NCBI GenBank assembly: GCA_018333865.1
Contig: JAGXSE010000057.1
Location: forward strand, 1 to 64,000
DNA length: 64,000 nucleotides
Direction of reading: 5' to 3'
DNA from: Syntrophomonadaceae bacterium
GTDB lineage: Bacteria > Bacillota > PH28-bin88
A program made the translations under genes and the position numbers. Positions within the stretch are counted from its first letter, which is position 1. Every line of letters begins with the position of its first letter. Positions 45,445 to 53,632 of the stretch are shown here, one piece after another. The notes below the pieces were generated by a model. It had not been told where the DNA came from. It did not search any database and was given only the letters and a program-made list of their open reading frames with translations.

Positions 45445-45619
45445 CTCAAATCCCCCTTTTGCTTTTTACCAGTTTAGTTCCTCTGTGATTCCTGTTTGCT
45501 ACCGGCAGGTAACGCTCCCTTTTGGCAGCATTCACTGCATATTTAAGCGAATCACCTCCTTGTCAGGTCGAGGATGCCAGGATGTGCCAGGCCAAGGCGG
45601 GTCCAACGGCTCCGTATAA

Positions 45620-45706
45620 TAGGCAGAGTTTGGTCTGGGAATAAACAACAGGCAACCATGCTCGCTTTGCTCAACTGCTCAGACCCAAATAGCCATACTC
45701 TGCCCC
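45620..45706 (-). promoter_or_regulatory. Structured 5' leader of the nucleoside importer operon
   Basis: GGCAGAGT (45704-45697) pairs with ACTCTGCC (45629-45622). Inside, GGGTCTG pairs with CAGACC. About 40 nt with GAGCAAAGCGAGC form the core. It begins a few bases after the predicted start from TGCTATAAT (-10 at 45721-45716) and lies about 175 nt before bmpA copy 1. It does not match the purine riboswitch core. It may be a new cis-regulatory RNA or a repeat. Confidence 0.45.
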
Positions 45707-45715
45707 ACTTCCTCT

Positions 45716-45724
45716 ATTATAGCA
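45716..45724 (-). promoter_or_regulatory. Extended -10 promoter of the bmpA copy 1-importer operon
   Basis: TGCTATAAT on the minus strand is a perfect extended -10; no good -35 is seen at 17 bp. Confidence 0.5.
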
Positions 45725-45823
45725 AGATATTTGCCCATGCCTAGCCCAGGAGTAGATATAGAAAAAACCTAATCCCAACTGCTTTTGTTGCCCATGGCTG
45801 ATATTTATTGTAACTACCAGCAA

Positions 45824-46960
45824 TTACCTGGCTGGAAGCGATCCAATTACTCCTTCGACCAGCCAGTACATTCCCCGCATTTCATCGACAGTCATTATTG
45901 TTCCGGCAGGGACCCTGATTGCCCCAGCCTGGTCCTTGATAGGGCCGGCAAAAATATTGAACTTGCCGTCAATTATTTCCTGCCTTTTTGCCATTACTTT
46001 ATCCTGTATTTCCTTAGGCACCAGGGCCTCATTAAACGGGCTCAAATCAACAATATCCGGCATCGGCCAGCGATATTGCTCAGGTTTCCAGGTGCCGTCC
46101 CGAATGTTTTCCATCATCTCCACATAAAAGGGGCCCCAATTCCAGACCGGACCTACTAAAGTGGCATTTGGCGCAAAACTTCTTAAGTCTGAATTGTCGC
46201 CGACACCAAAAACCCCCCTGTCCTGTGCAGCCTGCTGCGAGGCCGGAGAATCTTGATATTGACCGATAACATCTGCTCCCGCCTCAATCAGGCTTAAGGC
46301 CGCTTCTCTTTCTTTGGCAGGATCAAACCACGTGCCAGACCAAACCACCTGCACGGTAACCTTAGGATTGACCAGGCGGGCACCCAGGGTAAAGGCGTTA
46401 AGACCTATAATGGCTTCGCTAAAAGGATGCGCAGCCACAAAACCCAAGCGATTAGTCCTGGTCTTCAGGCCGGCAACCATGCCGGTGAGGAACCTGACGT
46501 CTTCTATTCTGCCAAAATAGGTTCCTAAATTGGGACCGGAGCCAAACCCGGCGCCTTGCATGAATATGACATTAGGATGTTGTGCAGCTATGCCGGGCAT
46601 GAGGGCCGAATAGCCAAAGCTAGGGGCGAAAATGACTTTTACACCCTGTTGGACCATCTCCCGCACGACTCGCTCCAGGTCTGCCCCTGGGGGAACTCGC
46701 TCTACCTTTAAGGTTTCAACCCAGGGCAGCTTGCTCTCGAGATACTGACGACCTTGATCATGAGAGAAATTCCAGCCAAAGTCCGCAAGCGGACCAGGAT
46801 ATATAAATCCCACTTTTGTTACCGCAGGAGCCGGTGCAGGAGCCACTGGGGTAGGTTCAGGCTGCGGTTTCTGCATTACAACAATGGTCACCACTATTGC
46901 TACAACCAAAAATATTGCGAGCACTATCAGCCTTACATTGAGCAATTTAGAATTCACCAT
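45824..46960 (-). CDS. BMP-family nucleoside-binding protein, copy 2
   Basis: The 378-residue paralogue of the next gene is collinear along the whole binding domain (KVGFIYPGPLADFGWNFSHDQGRQYLE, GADVIGQYQDSPASQQAAQDRGVFG, MYWLVEGVIGSLPAR). The N terminus (LLNVRLIVLAIFLVVAIVVTIVVMQKPQPEPTP) is a membrane helix without a lipobox Cys, followed by a Pro-rich tether. It may stay attached as an uncleaved anchor. The two genes seem to be a local duplication that includes the leader. Confidence 0.92.
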   Translation of the reverse strand: MVNSKLLNVRLIVLAIFLVVAIVVTIVVMQKPQPEPTPVAPAPAPAVTKVGFIYPGPLADFGWNFSHDQGRQYLESKLPWVETLKVERVPPGADLERVVREMVQQGVKVIFAPSFGYSALMPGIAAQHPNVIFMQGAGFGSGPNLGTYFGRIEDVRFLTGMVAGLKTRTNRLGFVAAHPFSEAIIGLNAFTLGARLVNPKVTVQVVWSGTWFDPAKEREAALSLIEAGADVIGQYQDSPASQQAAQDRGVFGVGDNSDLRSFAPNATLVGPVWNWGPFYVEMMENIRDGTWKPEQYRWPMPDIVDLSPFNEALVPKEIQDKVMAKRQEIIDGKFNIFAGPIKDQAGAIRVPAGTIMTVDEMRGMYWLVEGVIGSLPAR

Positions 46961-47003
46961 ATTCTGTTCTCCTCTCCTTTGCCTTAAAGCAATTTAATTT
47001 TCC

Positions 47004-47051
47004 TCAGACAGAACTAACTGCTACAGGCAAGACCACATCGTTTTTTGCCAT
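47004..47051 (-). CDS. Possible leader peptide before bmpA copy 2
   Basis: A 15-codon frame (MAKNDVVLPVAVSSV) starts seven bases after a perfect AAGGAGGTGA and ends in TGA, between ade and bmpA copy 2. The same AAGGAGGTGA and part of the following sequence (CTGCCGGTAGCA / TTGCCTGTAGCA) occur before bmpA copy 1, but no matching peptide is kept there. It could be a leader peptide or a vestige. Confidence 0.35.
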   Translation of the reverse strand: MAKNDVVLPVAVSSV

Positions 47052-47084
47052 ACTCACCTCCTTGACGCACCGAAACATTGTCTG

Positions 47085-48794
47085 CTAAACCGAAATATCG
47101 ACAAGCCGAAACTCTTCCACATCTACCAGTCCCCGGTCAGTTAGTTTGAGTTCCGGGATCACCGACAAGGATAAAAATGACAACGCCATAAAGGAGGAAG
47201 GAATCATGACCCCCATCTCCGCAACTCGCTGATGGAGATCTTCAAGCTGCCGGGCCACCTCCTCCAGGGTTCCCAGAGCCATCAATCCGGCTATTGGCAG
47301 GGCCAAAACACCTAGAATTTTGCCCTGTGCCGCCAAAACCAGCCCGCCCTGATTACGGGCAATGGTATCGATTGCCAGCAGGATATCCTCGTCAGCAACA
47401 CCCACGGCAATTATATTATGAGAATCGTGGGCAACCGAGCAGGCAATAGCGCCATTTTTCAAACCAAAACCCTGAACCAGGCCAACCCCAACCCTCCCTG
47501 TTGCATGATGCCTCTCAACTACGCACAGCTTCAGAATATCCCGATCCGGATCAGCTATGATTTCATTGTTGGAAACTTTAGGGAAGGTTAGCAGCTGGGT
47601 TGTAACCACTTGCTTGGGCACCAGCCTGATTACTCGCACCAGATCACTCTTGGCTTCTAGTTTGATTTTCTCCAGGCTAAGGGAAGGAACCTTGACGGAA
47701 TTTCGCACTGCCTCAGGAGCCCAGCGTTTGGCTTGAAAAAGGGAGCGTCCACCTTCAGCAACCAATTCGCCCTGATGGTAGACCTGGCCGATTTGAAGCG
47801 AAAAAAGATCTTCGATTACCACCAGATCGGCGAGATAACCTGGAGCAACTGCCCCAAGGTTATTCAGCCCAAAATATTCCGCTGTGTTGATGGTGACCAT
47901 CCTGATAGCCGCAACCGGATCCAAACCAGCCGAAATCGCCTTGCGGACAGCATGATCGAGGTGGCCTTCCCTGAGCAGATCCTCGGGATGGCGGTCATCG
48001 GTCACTAACATGCAGCGCCTGAGGTTTTCAGGGGTTACGACAGGCAAGAGGTCGAGCAAGTTCCGGGTTGCTGATCCCTCCCGGATCATCACATGCATGC
48101 CCAGGCGCAATTTTTCCAGGGCTTCGTCAGGGGTTGTGCACTCGTGATCCGAGGTGATCCTTGCTGCAACATAGGCACAGAGGTCCTTTCCTGTCAGGCC
48201 AGGGGCATGACCATCAATGGGTCGTCCGCAGGAAGCCTTGATCTTCGCTAATATTTCAGGTTCTGCAGCCAATACCCCGGGGAAATTCATCATTTCTCCT
48301 AACCCCAATATTCGCTTTTCTTGATAAAGCTCTGGCAGATCCCTGGAAGTTACTTCACCGCCCGAAGTTTCAAAAGGGCTAGCCGGCACACAGGAAGGAA
48401 TGGTCAGGTAAACCCGCAGCGGCAGACTGCGGCTGGTATCGAGCAGGTATCTGATTCCTACCGTGCCCAACACATTAGCAATCTCGTGTGGATCGGCCAC
48501 TACTGCCGTAGTACCTCTGGGAACTACAGCCCGGGCAAATTCAGGCGGAACCACCATTGTGCTCTCCAGATGCACATGGCCGTCGATAAAACCAGGTGCC
48601 AAAAAGAGACCAGCCAGATCTACTTCTTTCGGTCCCGAATACCGGCCCAAGCCAGCAATCATACCCTCAGAGATGGCCACGTCAGACTCGCAGATCTCAC
48701 CAGTGAAAACATTGATCACCTTAGCTTGCTTCAGCACTAAGTCTGGCTCCTTCTTGCCTCTGGCCACAGCGATCAGTCCGGCTGTATCATGCAT
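47085..48794 (-). CDS. ade: Adenine deaminase
   Basis: The enzyme converts adenine to hypoxanthine and ammonia. The 569-residue protein has the amidohydrolase metal motif APGFIDGHVHLESTMV (about 70), GTTAVVADPHEIANVLG, the second half with DGHAPGLTGKDLCAY and MLVTDDRHPEDLL, and the C-terminal Ade domain with VAHDSHNIIAVGVADEDI. The ATG at 48794 has GAGAGG upstream. It feeds hypoxanthine to the molybdenum hydroxylases next door. Confidence 0.95.
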   Translation of the reverse strand: MHDTAGLIAVARGKKEPDLVLKQAKVINVFTGEICESDVAISEGMIAGLGRYSGPKEVDLAGLFLAPGFIDGHVHLESTMVVPPEFARAVVPRGTTAVVADPHEIANVLGTVGIRYLLDTSRSLPLRVYLTIPSCVPASPFETSGGEVTSRDLPELYQEKRILGLGEMMNFPGVLAAEPEILAKIKASCGRPIDGHAPGLTGKDLCAYVAARITSDHECTTPDEALEKLRLGMHVMIREGSATRNLLDLLPVVTPENLRRCMLVTDDRHPEDLLREGHLDHAVRKAISAGLDPVAAIRMVTINTAEYFGLNNLGAVAPGYLADLVVIEDLFSLQIGQVYHQGELVAEGGRSLFQAKRWAPEAVRNSVKVPSLSLEKIKLEAKSDLVRVIRLVPKQVVTTQLLTFPKVSNNEIIADPDRDILKLCVVERHHATGRVGVGLVQGFGLKNGAIACSVAHDSHNIIAVGVADEDILLAIDTIARNQGGLVLAAQGKILGVLALPIAGLMALGTLEEVARQLEDLHQRVAEMGVMIPSSFMALSFLSLSVIPELKLTDRGLVDVEEFRLVDISV

Positions 48795-48851
48795 GCCTTC
48801 CACCTCTCCCCTTTTGGTGTTATCAATGCTTCCCGCCTTAATAGTTACGGA

Positions 48852-50174
48852 TTATATTCCGGTACGCTGCCGCAGGCGGGCAATAGCCAGGCTGCACTGG
48901 CGGCGCACTTCCCCTTCGTTAATTGTGAGCAGGGTTTTGTTATCCCAAACCAGCTTGCCGTCAACCATTGTCACCGCGACATCTGAACTTTTCAGCTGGT
49001 AGACCAGCTGGCCATAGATATCCCCGTCTTTTGCCGGGGCATTGTGCAAGCCATTTAAGGCTACCAGGGCCAGGTCGGCTTTTTTCCCCACTTCCACGCT
49101 TCCCAGCAGGTCTTCCATCCCCATAGCCCTGGCACCGCCCAGGGTAGCCATCTCGAACACCTTGGCCGCAGGCATGGCAGTAGGACCGTGGACCGGCTTT
49201 TGCATCAAGGCTGCCATCCGCATCTCCTGAAATATGTCCAGGTTATTGTTGCATGGAGCACCATCGGCAGCGATGGAAACATGGATATTGTTAGCCAGCA
49301 TTTCCGGAATCGGGGCGATACCAGACCCTAACTTCATATTGCAGGTGGGACAGTGGACTACCTTGGTCCCGCTTTTAGCTAAAATCTGCATCTCCTTTGC
49401 ATTCAGATGAATGCAGTGAGCCAGGATTAAGTCCGGCCCTGTTAAACCTATATGCTCCAGATACAGGAGATTGCGCATGCCCCGTTCCTTTTCCACCAGT
49501 TCAATCTCGCCCCGGTTCTCCGAAGCGTGGGTATGTACTTTCACCCCATACTGACGGGAAAGTTTCCCTACTTCCATCAAAAGCTCCTCGGTACATGAAA
49601 CAACAAAGCGAGGCGTAAAGGCATACTGAATGCGTCCATCTGCTCCGCCATGCCATTTCTCTAACAGATCCACGCTCTCCTGCAGGGAGGAGTCGGTATC
49701 TTCCCGTAAAGAGACAGGAACATCGTTGCCCCAGTCCATCATCACCTTGCCGGTAATAGCCCGCATGCCGCAATCGGCAATCGCCTGGATCGCCGCATCG
49801 GTATGGTGCACTGTCTCCAAATCGACAATGGCGGTGGTCCCTCCTTGGAAAAGCTCACCACACCCTAACAGGGCCGAGTAGTATATAGATTCGGCATCGT
49901 GAGCCCCCTCCAGCGGCCAAATGCGCAGCCTGAGCCAATCCAACAGCTCCATATCATCGGCCAGCCCCCGAAAAAGGGTCTGGCAGAGATGAACATGGGG
50001 CTGAATGAAGCCGGGAATTAACGCATGACCTCCAGCCTCAATCACCTGTTTTGCATCTTCCCTGCTGCTGCCAACTTCAGCAATCCGGTCCTTTTCAATG
50101 TACACGTTACCGCAAAAGATTTCCCGTCTTTGGTTCATGGTAACGATCAGGGCATTTTTAATCAGAATGCTCAG
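48852..50174 (-). CDS. Amidohydrolase, guanine/8-oxoguanine deaminase or MTA/SAH deaminase type
   Basis: This amidohydrolase superfamily deaminase (TrzA/AtzB/GuaD-like) has FIQPHVHLCQTLFRG (metal His pair), VHTHASENRGEIEL, LILAHCIHLNAKEM and SIAADGAPCNNNLDIFQEM in the usual spacing. By context it would supply xanthine from guanine, but 5'-deoxyadenosine or SAH deaminase members look alike. The first ATG at 50138 cuts off the standard N terminus. A CTG at 50174 gives the canonical SILIKNALIVTMN beginning, overlaps the upstream stop as CTGA, and has GAGG nine bases upstream, so I use it (440 residues). Confidence 0.88.
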   Translation of the reverse strand: MSILIKNALIVTMNQRREIFCGNVYIEKDRIAEVGSSREDAKQVIEAGGHALIPGFIQPHVHLCQTLFRGLADDMELLDWLRLRIWPLEGAHDAESIYYSALLGCGELFQGGTTAIVDLETVHHTDAAIQAIADCGMRAITGKVMMDWGNDVPVSLREDTDSSLQESVDLLEKWHGGADGRIQYAFTPRFVVSCTEELLMEVGKLSRQYGVKVHTHASENRGEIELVEKERGMRNLLYLEHIGLTGPDLILAHCIHLNAKEMQILAKSGTKVVHCPTCNMKLGSGIAPIPEMLANNIHVSIAADGAPCNNNLDIFQEMRMAALMQKPVHGPTAMPAAKVFEMATLGGARAMGMEDLLGSVEVGKKADLALVALNGLHNAPAKDGDIYGQLVYQLKSSDVAVTMVDGKLVWDNKTLLTINEGEVRRQCSLAIARLRQRTGI

Positions 50175-51178
50175 GAAGCTTCACCTCGGTTCTGTTTGGA
50201 TTTCAATGCCTGCAGGATTTTTTCCGGTGTAGCCGGCAACTCCGTTATCCGCACACCAACAGCGTTATAAATAGCGTTTAGAATCGCCGGGGCAACAGGG
50301 ATTATGGCTGGCTCGCCGATCCCTTTGGCCCCGTAAGGACCGCTTGGTTCTGCCGCTTCGACGATAATGGTTTCTAACTCAGGCACATCCATCACAGTTG
50401 GGATCAGATATTTTGCAAAAGAAGGGTTCTGGATGCGGCCCTGGTCCAGATTAACCTCCTCAATCAAGGCATAGCCTGTTCCTTGGGCCACACCCCCGCC
50501 AATCTGACCCTCCACGCCGGCCCGGTATACGGCCCGGCCTACATCGTGGGCCGCCACTATCCGCAACACTTCTACTACACCGGTATTCGTATCTACCTCC
50601 ACCTCCGCAATATGGGTGGCAAAGGCATAGGGCCAATAGGGAGCCCCCTGCCCTGTTTCCGGATCCAGTTTCGTGGTATGGGCCGTAAAGATCCCTTCTC
50701 CCACCGGCTGCCGGCCCTCAGCCCAAGCCAGGGCCGCCAGTTCACGGAGAGCAATCCTTTTGGCGGGGAAACCCTTCACCTGAACAAATCCGTCTCGCGG
50801 CACCAGGCCATCCAGGGTGTTCACCTTTAGCTCTCTTTGCGCTAATTGCAATAAGGGTTTCAAGGCTTCTGCCGCCGCTTGGCCTACGGCATTGCCGGTG
50901 TTATAGGTTTGGCGGGTGGCGGCAGTAGTCCCGGTATCGGGGGTAATCCTGGTATCAGCAGTAATTACGGTCACGTCCTCTACCCGAAGGCCGAGCACCT
51001 CGGCTGCAATAATGGCAAAAACGGTGCTGGAACCCTGGCCGCAGTCCACTGCCCCGGTCCTTATTGTCGCTGTCCCACTCGGGTGGATTTCTACAAATGC
51101 CCGGGAGACATCAGGAAAACCGTTGCCATAGCCAGTGCCGTAAAAGATGGAGGCCATGCCAACACCCCGCTTTTTCAT
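50171..51178 (-). CDS. Molybdenum hydroxylase large subunit, C-terminal half (split gene)
   Basis: The 335-residue protein aligns with the C-terminal part of the full-length homologue at 53633-55936. It starts at KKRGVGMA and contains AVDCGQGSSTVFAIIAAEVLG, DTGTTAATRQTYNTGNA and GPYGAKGIGEPAIIPVAPAI with the catalytic Glu of the family. The ATG has AGGAGGG upstream, placed in the linker between the halves. The frame differs from the N-terminal gene, whose stop is 16 bp upstream. It probably pairs with that protein to form one xanthine-dehydrogenase-like subunit. Confidence 0.9.
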   Translation of the reverse strand: MKKRGVGMASIFYGTGYGNGFPDVSRAFVEIHPSGTATIRTGAVDCGQGSSTVFAIIAAEVLGLRVEDVTVITADTRITPDTGTTAATRQTYNTGNAVGQAAAEALKPLLQLAQRELKVNTLDGLVPRDGFVQVKGFPAKRIALRELAALAWAEGRQPVGEGIFTAHTTKLDPETGQGAPYWPYAFATHIAEVEVDTNTGVVEVLRIVAAHDVGRAVYRAGVEGQIGGGVAQGTGYALIEEVNLDQGRIQNPSFAKYLIPTVMDVPELETIIVEAAEPSGPYGAKGIGEPAIIPVAPAILNAIYNAVGVRITELPATPEKILQALKSKQNRGEAS

Positions 51179-51194
51179 CTTCTCCGCCCTCCTT

Positions 51195-52499
51195 TCACCG
51201 GAGCTTTTCCGTCAGAAATCTATTACAGATCTTTTCTATATCCCATCCCATTCTATGAGCTGCCTCTGTCATGGTCTGGCGCAGGCCAACACTGGTTTCC
51301 AGCACCTGCCCTGTGGCGGTAACGCTGCCCTCAGTAAAGGCGTTACGCCAACGGACGGCAAAGGGGTGCAGGCCCAGTTTCTCAGCGATCCGGTCCATCT
51401 GGGCCTCATAAGCAACTGCCGGCTGAGTTGCTCCAAAACCCCGCATCGCTCCGGCAAAGGGGTTATTGGTATAAACGGCATAAACATCGATCTTGACGTT
51501 AGGCACCAGATAGGGTCCGGTGGCATGGACCGCCGCCTTGCGCAGGACGTTAGGGCCCCAGGAGGCATATGCCCCCGTATCCCCCACGATCTTAGCCTCC
51601 ACAGCCGTTAAACGGCCTTCCCGGTCAGCTCCGGTCTTATATCGCATCACCATCGGGTGGCGTTTGCTGTGGGCTAAAAAAGACTCCTCCCGGCTGCAGA
51701 CCATTTTTACCGGGCACCTGGTTTTCAGAGCCAAAAGCCCGGCCTGGATCTGCAGGGTCATGTCCTCCCGGCCGCCAAAGGCACCGCCCACAGCAGGCGT
51801 AATGACCTGAATCCGTTCTTCCGGCAGGTTTAAGGCGCGGGATAGCTCTGTCCTGTCCCAGTGGGGATACTGGGTAGCTACTTGCAACACCAGGTGACCC
51901 TCATGGTTAAACTCCGCCAGCACGGCTTCCGGCTGCAGGAAGGCATGGTCCACCATTTGAGTCCGGTAGGTATCCTCAACTACTACTGTCGCCTGGGCAA
52001 AGCCCTCCTCGATATCTCCTTTGCGGATCTTCAGGTGATAGGCAATATTCCCCTCCGGATGGACCTGTGGTGCGCCCGGCTCCATGGCTGCCAGTGGATC
52101 AAATACGGCCGGCAACGGGACCAATTCCACCTTAATCTGTCGCAGGGCTTCCTCAGCTGCCGTCAGGGTATCGGCAGCCACGGCGGCAATCACGTCATTC
52201 ACCGAGCGCACCACTTCCAAAGCCAGGACAGGCTGATGGGGGATAACCACCCCGTGGCCGTTATGTCCGGGCACATCGGCTGCTGTCAGCACCGCCCTCA
52301 CCCCGGGCACCCGGCGGGCCTGCTCAGTATCAAGCGCAACTATCCGGGCGTGAGCCACCGGACTGTACAAGAGTTTGCCGTATAGCATCCCTTTGGCCGA
52401 CAGGTCCCCTGGAAACTTTATTTTACCAGTGACCTTATCCAGGGCGTCTACTTTCCTGGGGGAGCTGCCAATCCCGCGGTTATATGCCAAATTAATCAC
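51195..52499 (-). CDS. Molybdenum hydroxylase large subunit, N-terminal half (split gene)
   Basis: The N-terminal part of a xanthine-dehydrogenase-type molybdopterin subunit, 434 residues. It has KVDALDKVTGKIKFPGDL, the a/b hammerhead domain, GGAFGGREDMTLQIQAGLLALKT (about 235) and MRGFGATQPAVAYEAQMD (about 365), then stops at the normal linker. The frame extends to 52586, but that part lies in a repeat. The GTG at 52499 gives the family N terminus. The C-terminal gene follows with its own ribosome site. Confidence 0.9.
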   Translation of the reverse strand: MINLAYNRGIGSSPRKVDALDKVTGKIKFPGDLSAKGMLYGKLLYSPVAHARIVALDTEQARRVPGVRAVLTAADVPGHNGHGVVIPHQPVLALEVVRSVNDVIAAVAADTLTAAEEALRQIKVELVPLPAVFDPLAAMEPGAPQVHPEGNIAYHLKIRKGDIEEGFAQATVVVEDTYRTQMVDHAFLQPEAVLAEFNHEGHLVLQVATQYPHWDRTELSRALNLPEERIQVITPAVGGAFGGREDMTLQIQAGLLALKTRCPVKMVCSREESFLAHSKRHPMVMRYKTGADREGRLTAVEAKIVGDTGAYASWGPNVLRKAAVHATGPYLVPNVKIDVYAVYTNNPFAGAMRGFGATQPAVAYEAQMDRIAEKLGLHPFAVRWRNAFTEGSVTATGQVLETSVGLRQTMTEAAHRMGWDIEKICNRFLTEKLR

Positions 52500-52535
52500 C
52501 TGCCATATCCTGTTAAAAGCCAGGAATAAATTTTT

Positions 52536-52730
52536 ATCACAGATGCTACCCGCTCTAATACCCCCGCTGCTAAGGAAAGGGGACACACCTGCTGAAGCTC
52601 GGGCTAGTCTTTGGGGACAGGAATGTCCCCAATTAAAGCGGCGGGATAAGAGCGGTTACGCACTGCATTAACTGGCTCTAAGCTTCAGTGGGGGTAGCAA
52701 TCCCCCTCTGAAGCCAAGACCCAGTTGAAC
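52536..52730. repeat. Structured 124-bp element, interrupted copy
   Basis: The ends ATCACAGATGCTACCCGCTCTAATA and TAAGAGCGGTTACGCACTGCATTAACTGGCTCTAAGCTTCA...AAGCCAAGACCCAGTTGAAC match 60357-60480. The loop in the middle is enlarged by a block containing GGGGACACACC and GGGGACAGGAATGTCCCC, akin to the 105-bp repeat ends. It lies between the FAD subunit gene and the split hydroxylase gene. Confidence 0.8.
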
Positions 52731-52747
52731 ATGCAAAAAACTTTCGT

Positions 52748-53614
52748 CTAGCCCCGGTATACCTCCGGTGTTAACTGATAAAAAAACTCCTCACCTACAC
52801 CCCGGATGGCTTCTCGCTTATAGACTGCTGAAGCTCGACTCCCTAGTTTTTCCCGAACGATTTTTTCCAATGTATTTAAGCAGTCTACTATTGCTTCTCG
52901 CCCCAGAGGCTGTTGATTTAAGACCGCTTCCGCTTCCATAGCCCGGAAGGCTGTGCTGCCTACCGCTCCCAGGGCCAGGCGTGCCTCCTCTATCTTCCCG
53001 TCTTGGCTCAATACCAGCAAACCGGCCAAACTGATCCGGGCAATAGCCAGGGCCTTGCGGCGCCCCAACTTGACAAAACCGCTCCTGCTCCCGGCGGGAG
53101 GCACCGGAAAACTGATTTTTGTGATCATTTCAAATGGTGCCAGGGTGTTTTTGCCTACCCCAGCCAAAACATCCGCTGCTTTCATCCAACGGCTGCCGTT
53201 TTTCCCGGCCACTTGCACAGTGGCATCCAGCACTAAAAGCGGCGGAATGCTGTCCCCTGCAGGGGAAGCGTTGGCTAAATTGCCGCCGATGGTCCCTAAG
53301 TTGCGGATCTGGACCGAGCCGACTTGCCCGGAGGCTTTAGCCAAAGCAGCGGCGTGCTGCCGCACCAGGGGCTCACTGGCCAACCGGCTGAAGACAGTCA
53401 TACTGCCAATGCTGATCATCCCATTATCCAGCTCGATTCTGCGCAGCTCCTCCACCCGGGACAGGTCAATCAGCAATCCGGCAGATTTCTTGCCTTCCCG
53501 CAATTGAATCACCAAATCTGTTCCCCCCGCCAGAATCCTGGCATCCCCGTGAGTGGCCAGCAGCTCGACAGCTTCTTTTATGGTGCCGGGAGAAACAAAC
53601 CCGTATGCTCCCAT
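52748..53614 (-). CDS. Molybdenum hydroxylase FAD-binding subunit
   Basis: The 288-residue medium subunit (XdhB/CoxM type) passes electrons from the iron-sulfur clusters to NAD via FAD. The FAD-binding motifs ILAGGTDLVIQL (about 29) and TIGGNLANASPAGDSIPPLL (about 108) are present, with a C-terminal CO-dehydrogenase flavoprotein domain. It follows the large-subunit gene by 18 bp and completes a three-subunit enzyme with the next two genes. Confidence 0.94.
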   Translation of the reverse strand: MGAYGFVSPGTIKEAVELLATHGDARILAGGTDLVIQLREGKKSAGLLIDLSRVEELRRIELDNGMISIGSMTVFSRLASEPLVRQHAAALAKASGQVGSVQIRNLGTIGGNLANASPAGDSIPPLLVLDATVQVAGKNGSRWMKAADVLAGVGKNTLAPFEMITKISFPVPPAGSRSGFVKLGRRKALAIARISLAGLLVLSQDGKIEEARLALGAVGSTAFRAMEAEAVLNQQPLGREAIVDCLNTLEKIVREKLGSRASAVYKREAIRGVGEEFFYQLTPEVYRG

Positions 53615-53632
53615 GTCATTCCCACCTTTCCT

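Larger units (their letters stand above)
45445..45823. other. 379-bp gap between the two BMP genes
   Basis: No protein gene is seen. On the minus strand the gap holds an extended -10 promoter (45716-45721), a structured leader element (45620-45706) and, nearer to bmpA copy 1, a strong AAGGAGGTGA (about 45553-45562) with no long reading frame behind it. Confidence 0.7.

Noticed and set aside
45620-45706. Purine riboswitch before the nucleoside importer
   Set aside because: The conserved purine-aptamer loops and three-way junction core are not seen, although the operon type would fit.
50171-52499. Treating the split hydroxylase subunit as a pseudogene
   Set aside because: Both halves are complete, end and start at the domain linker, keep active-site motifs, and the second has its own ribosome site.
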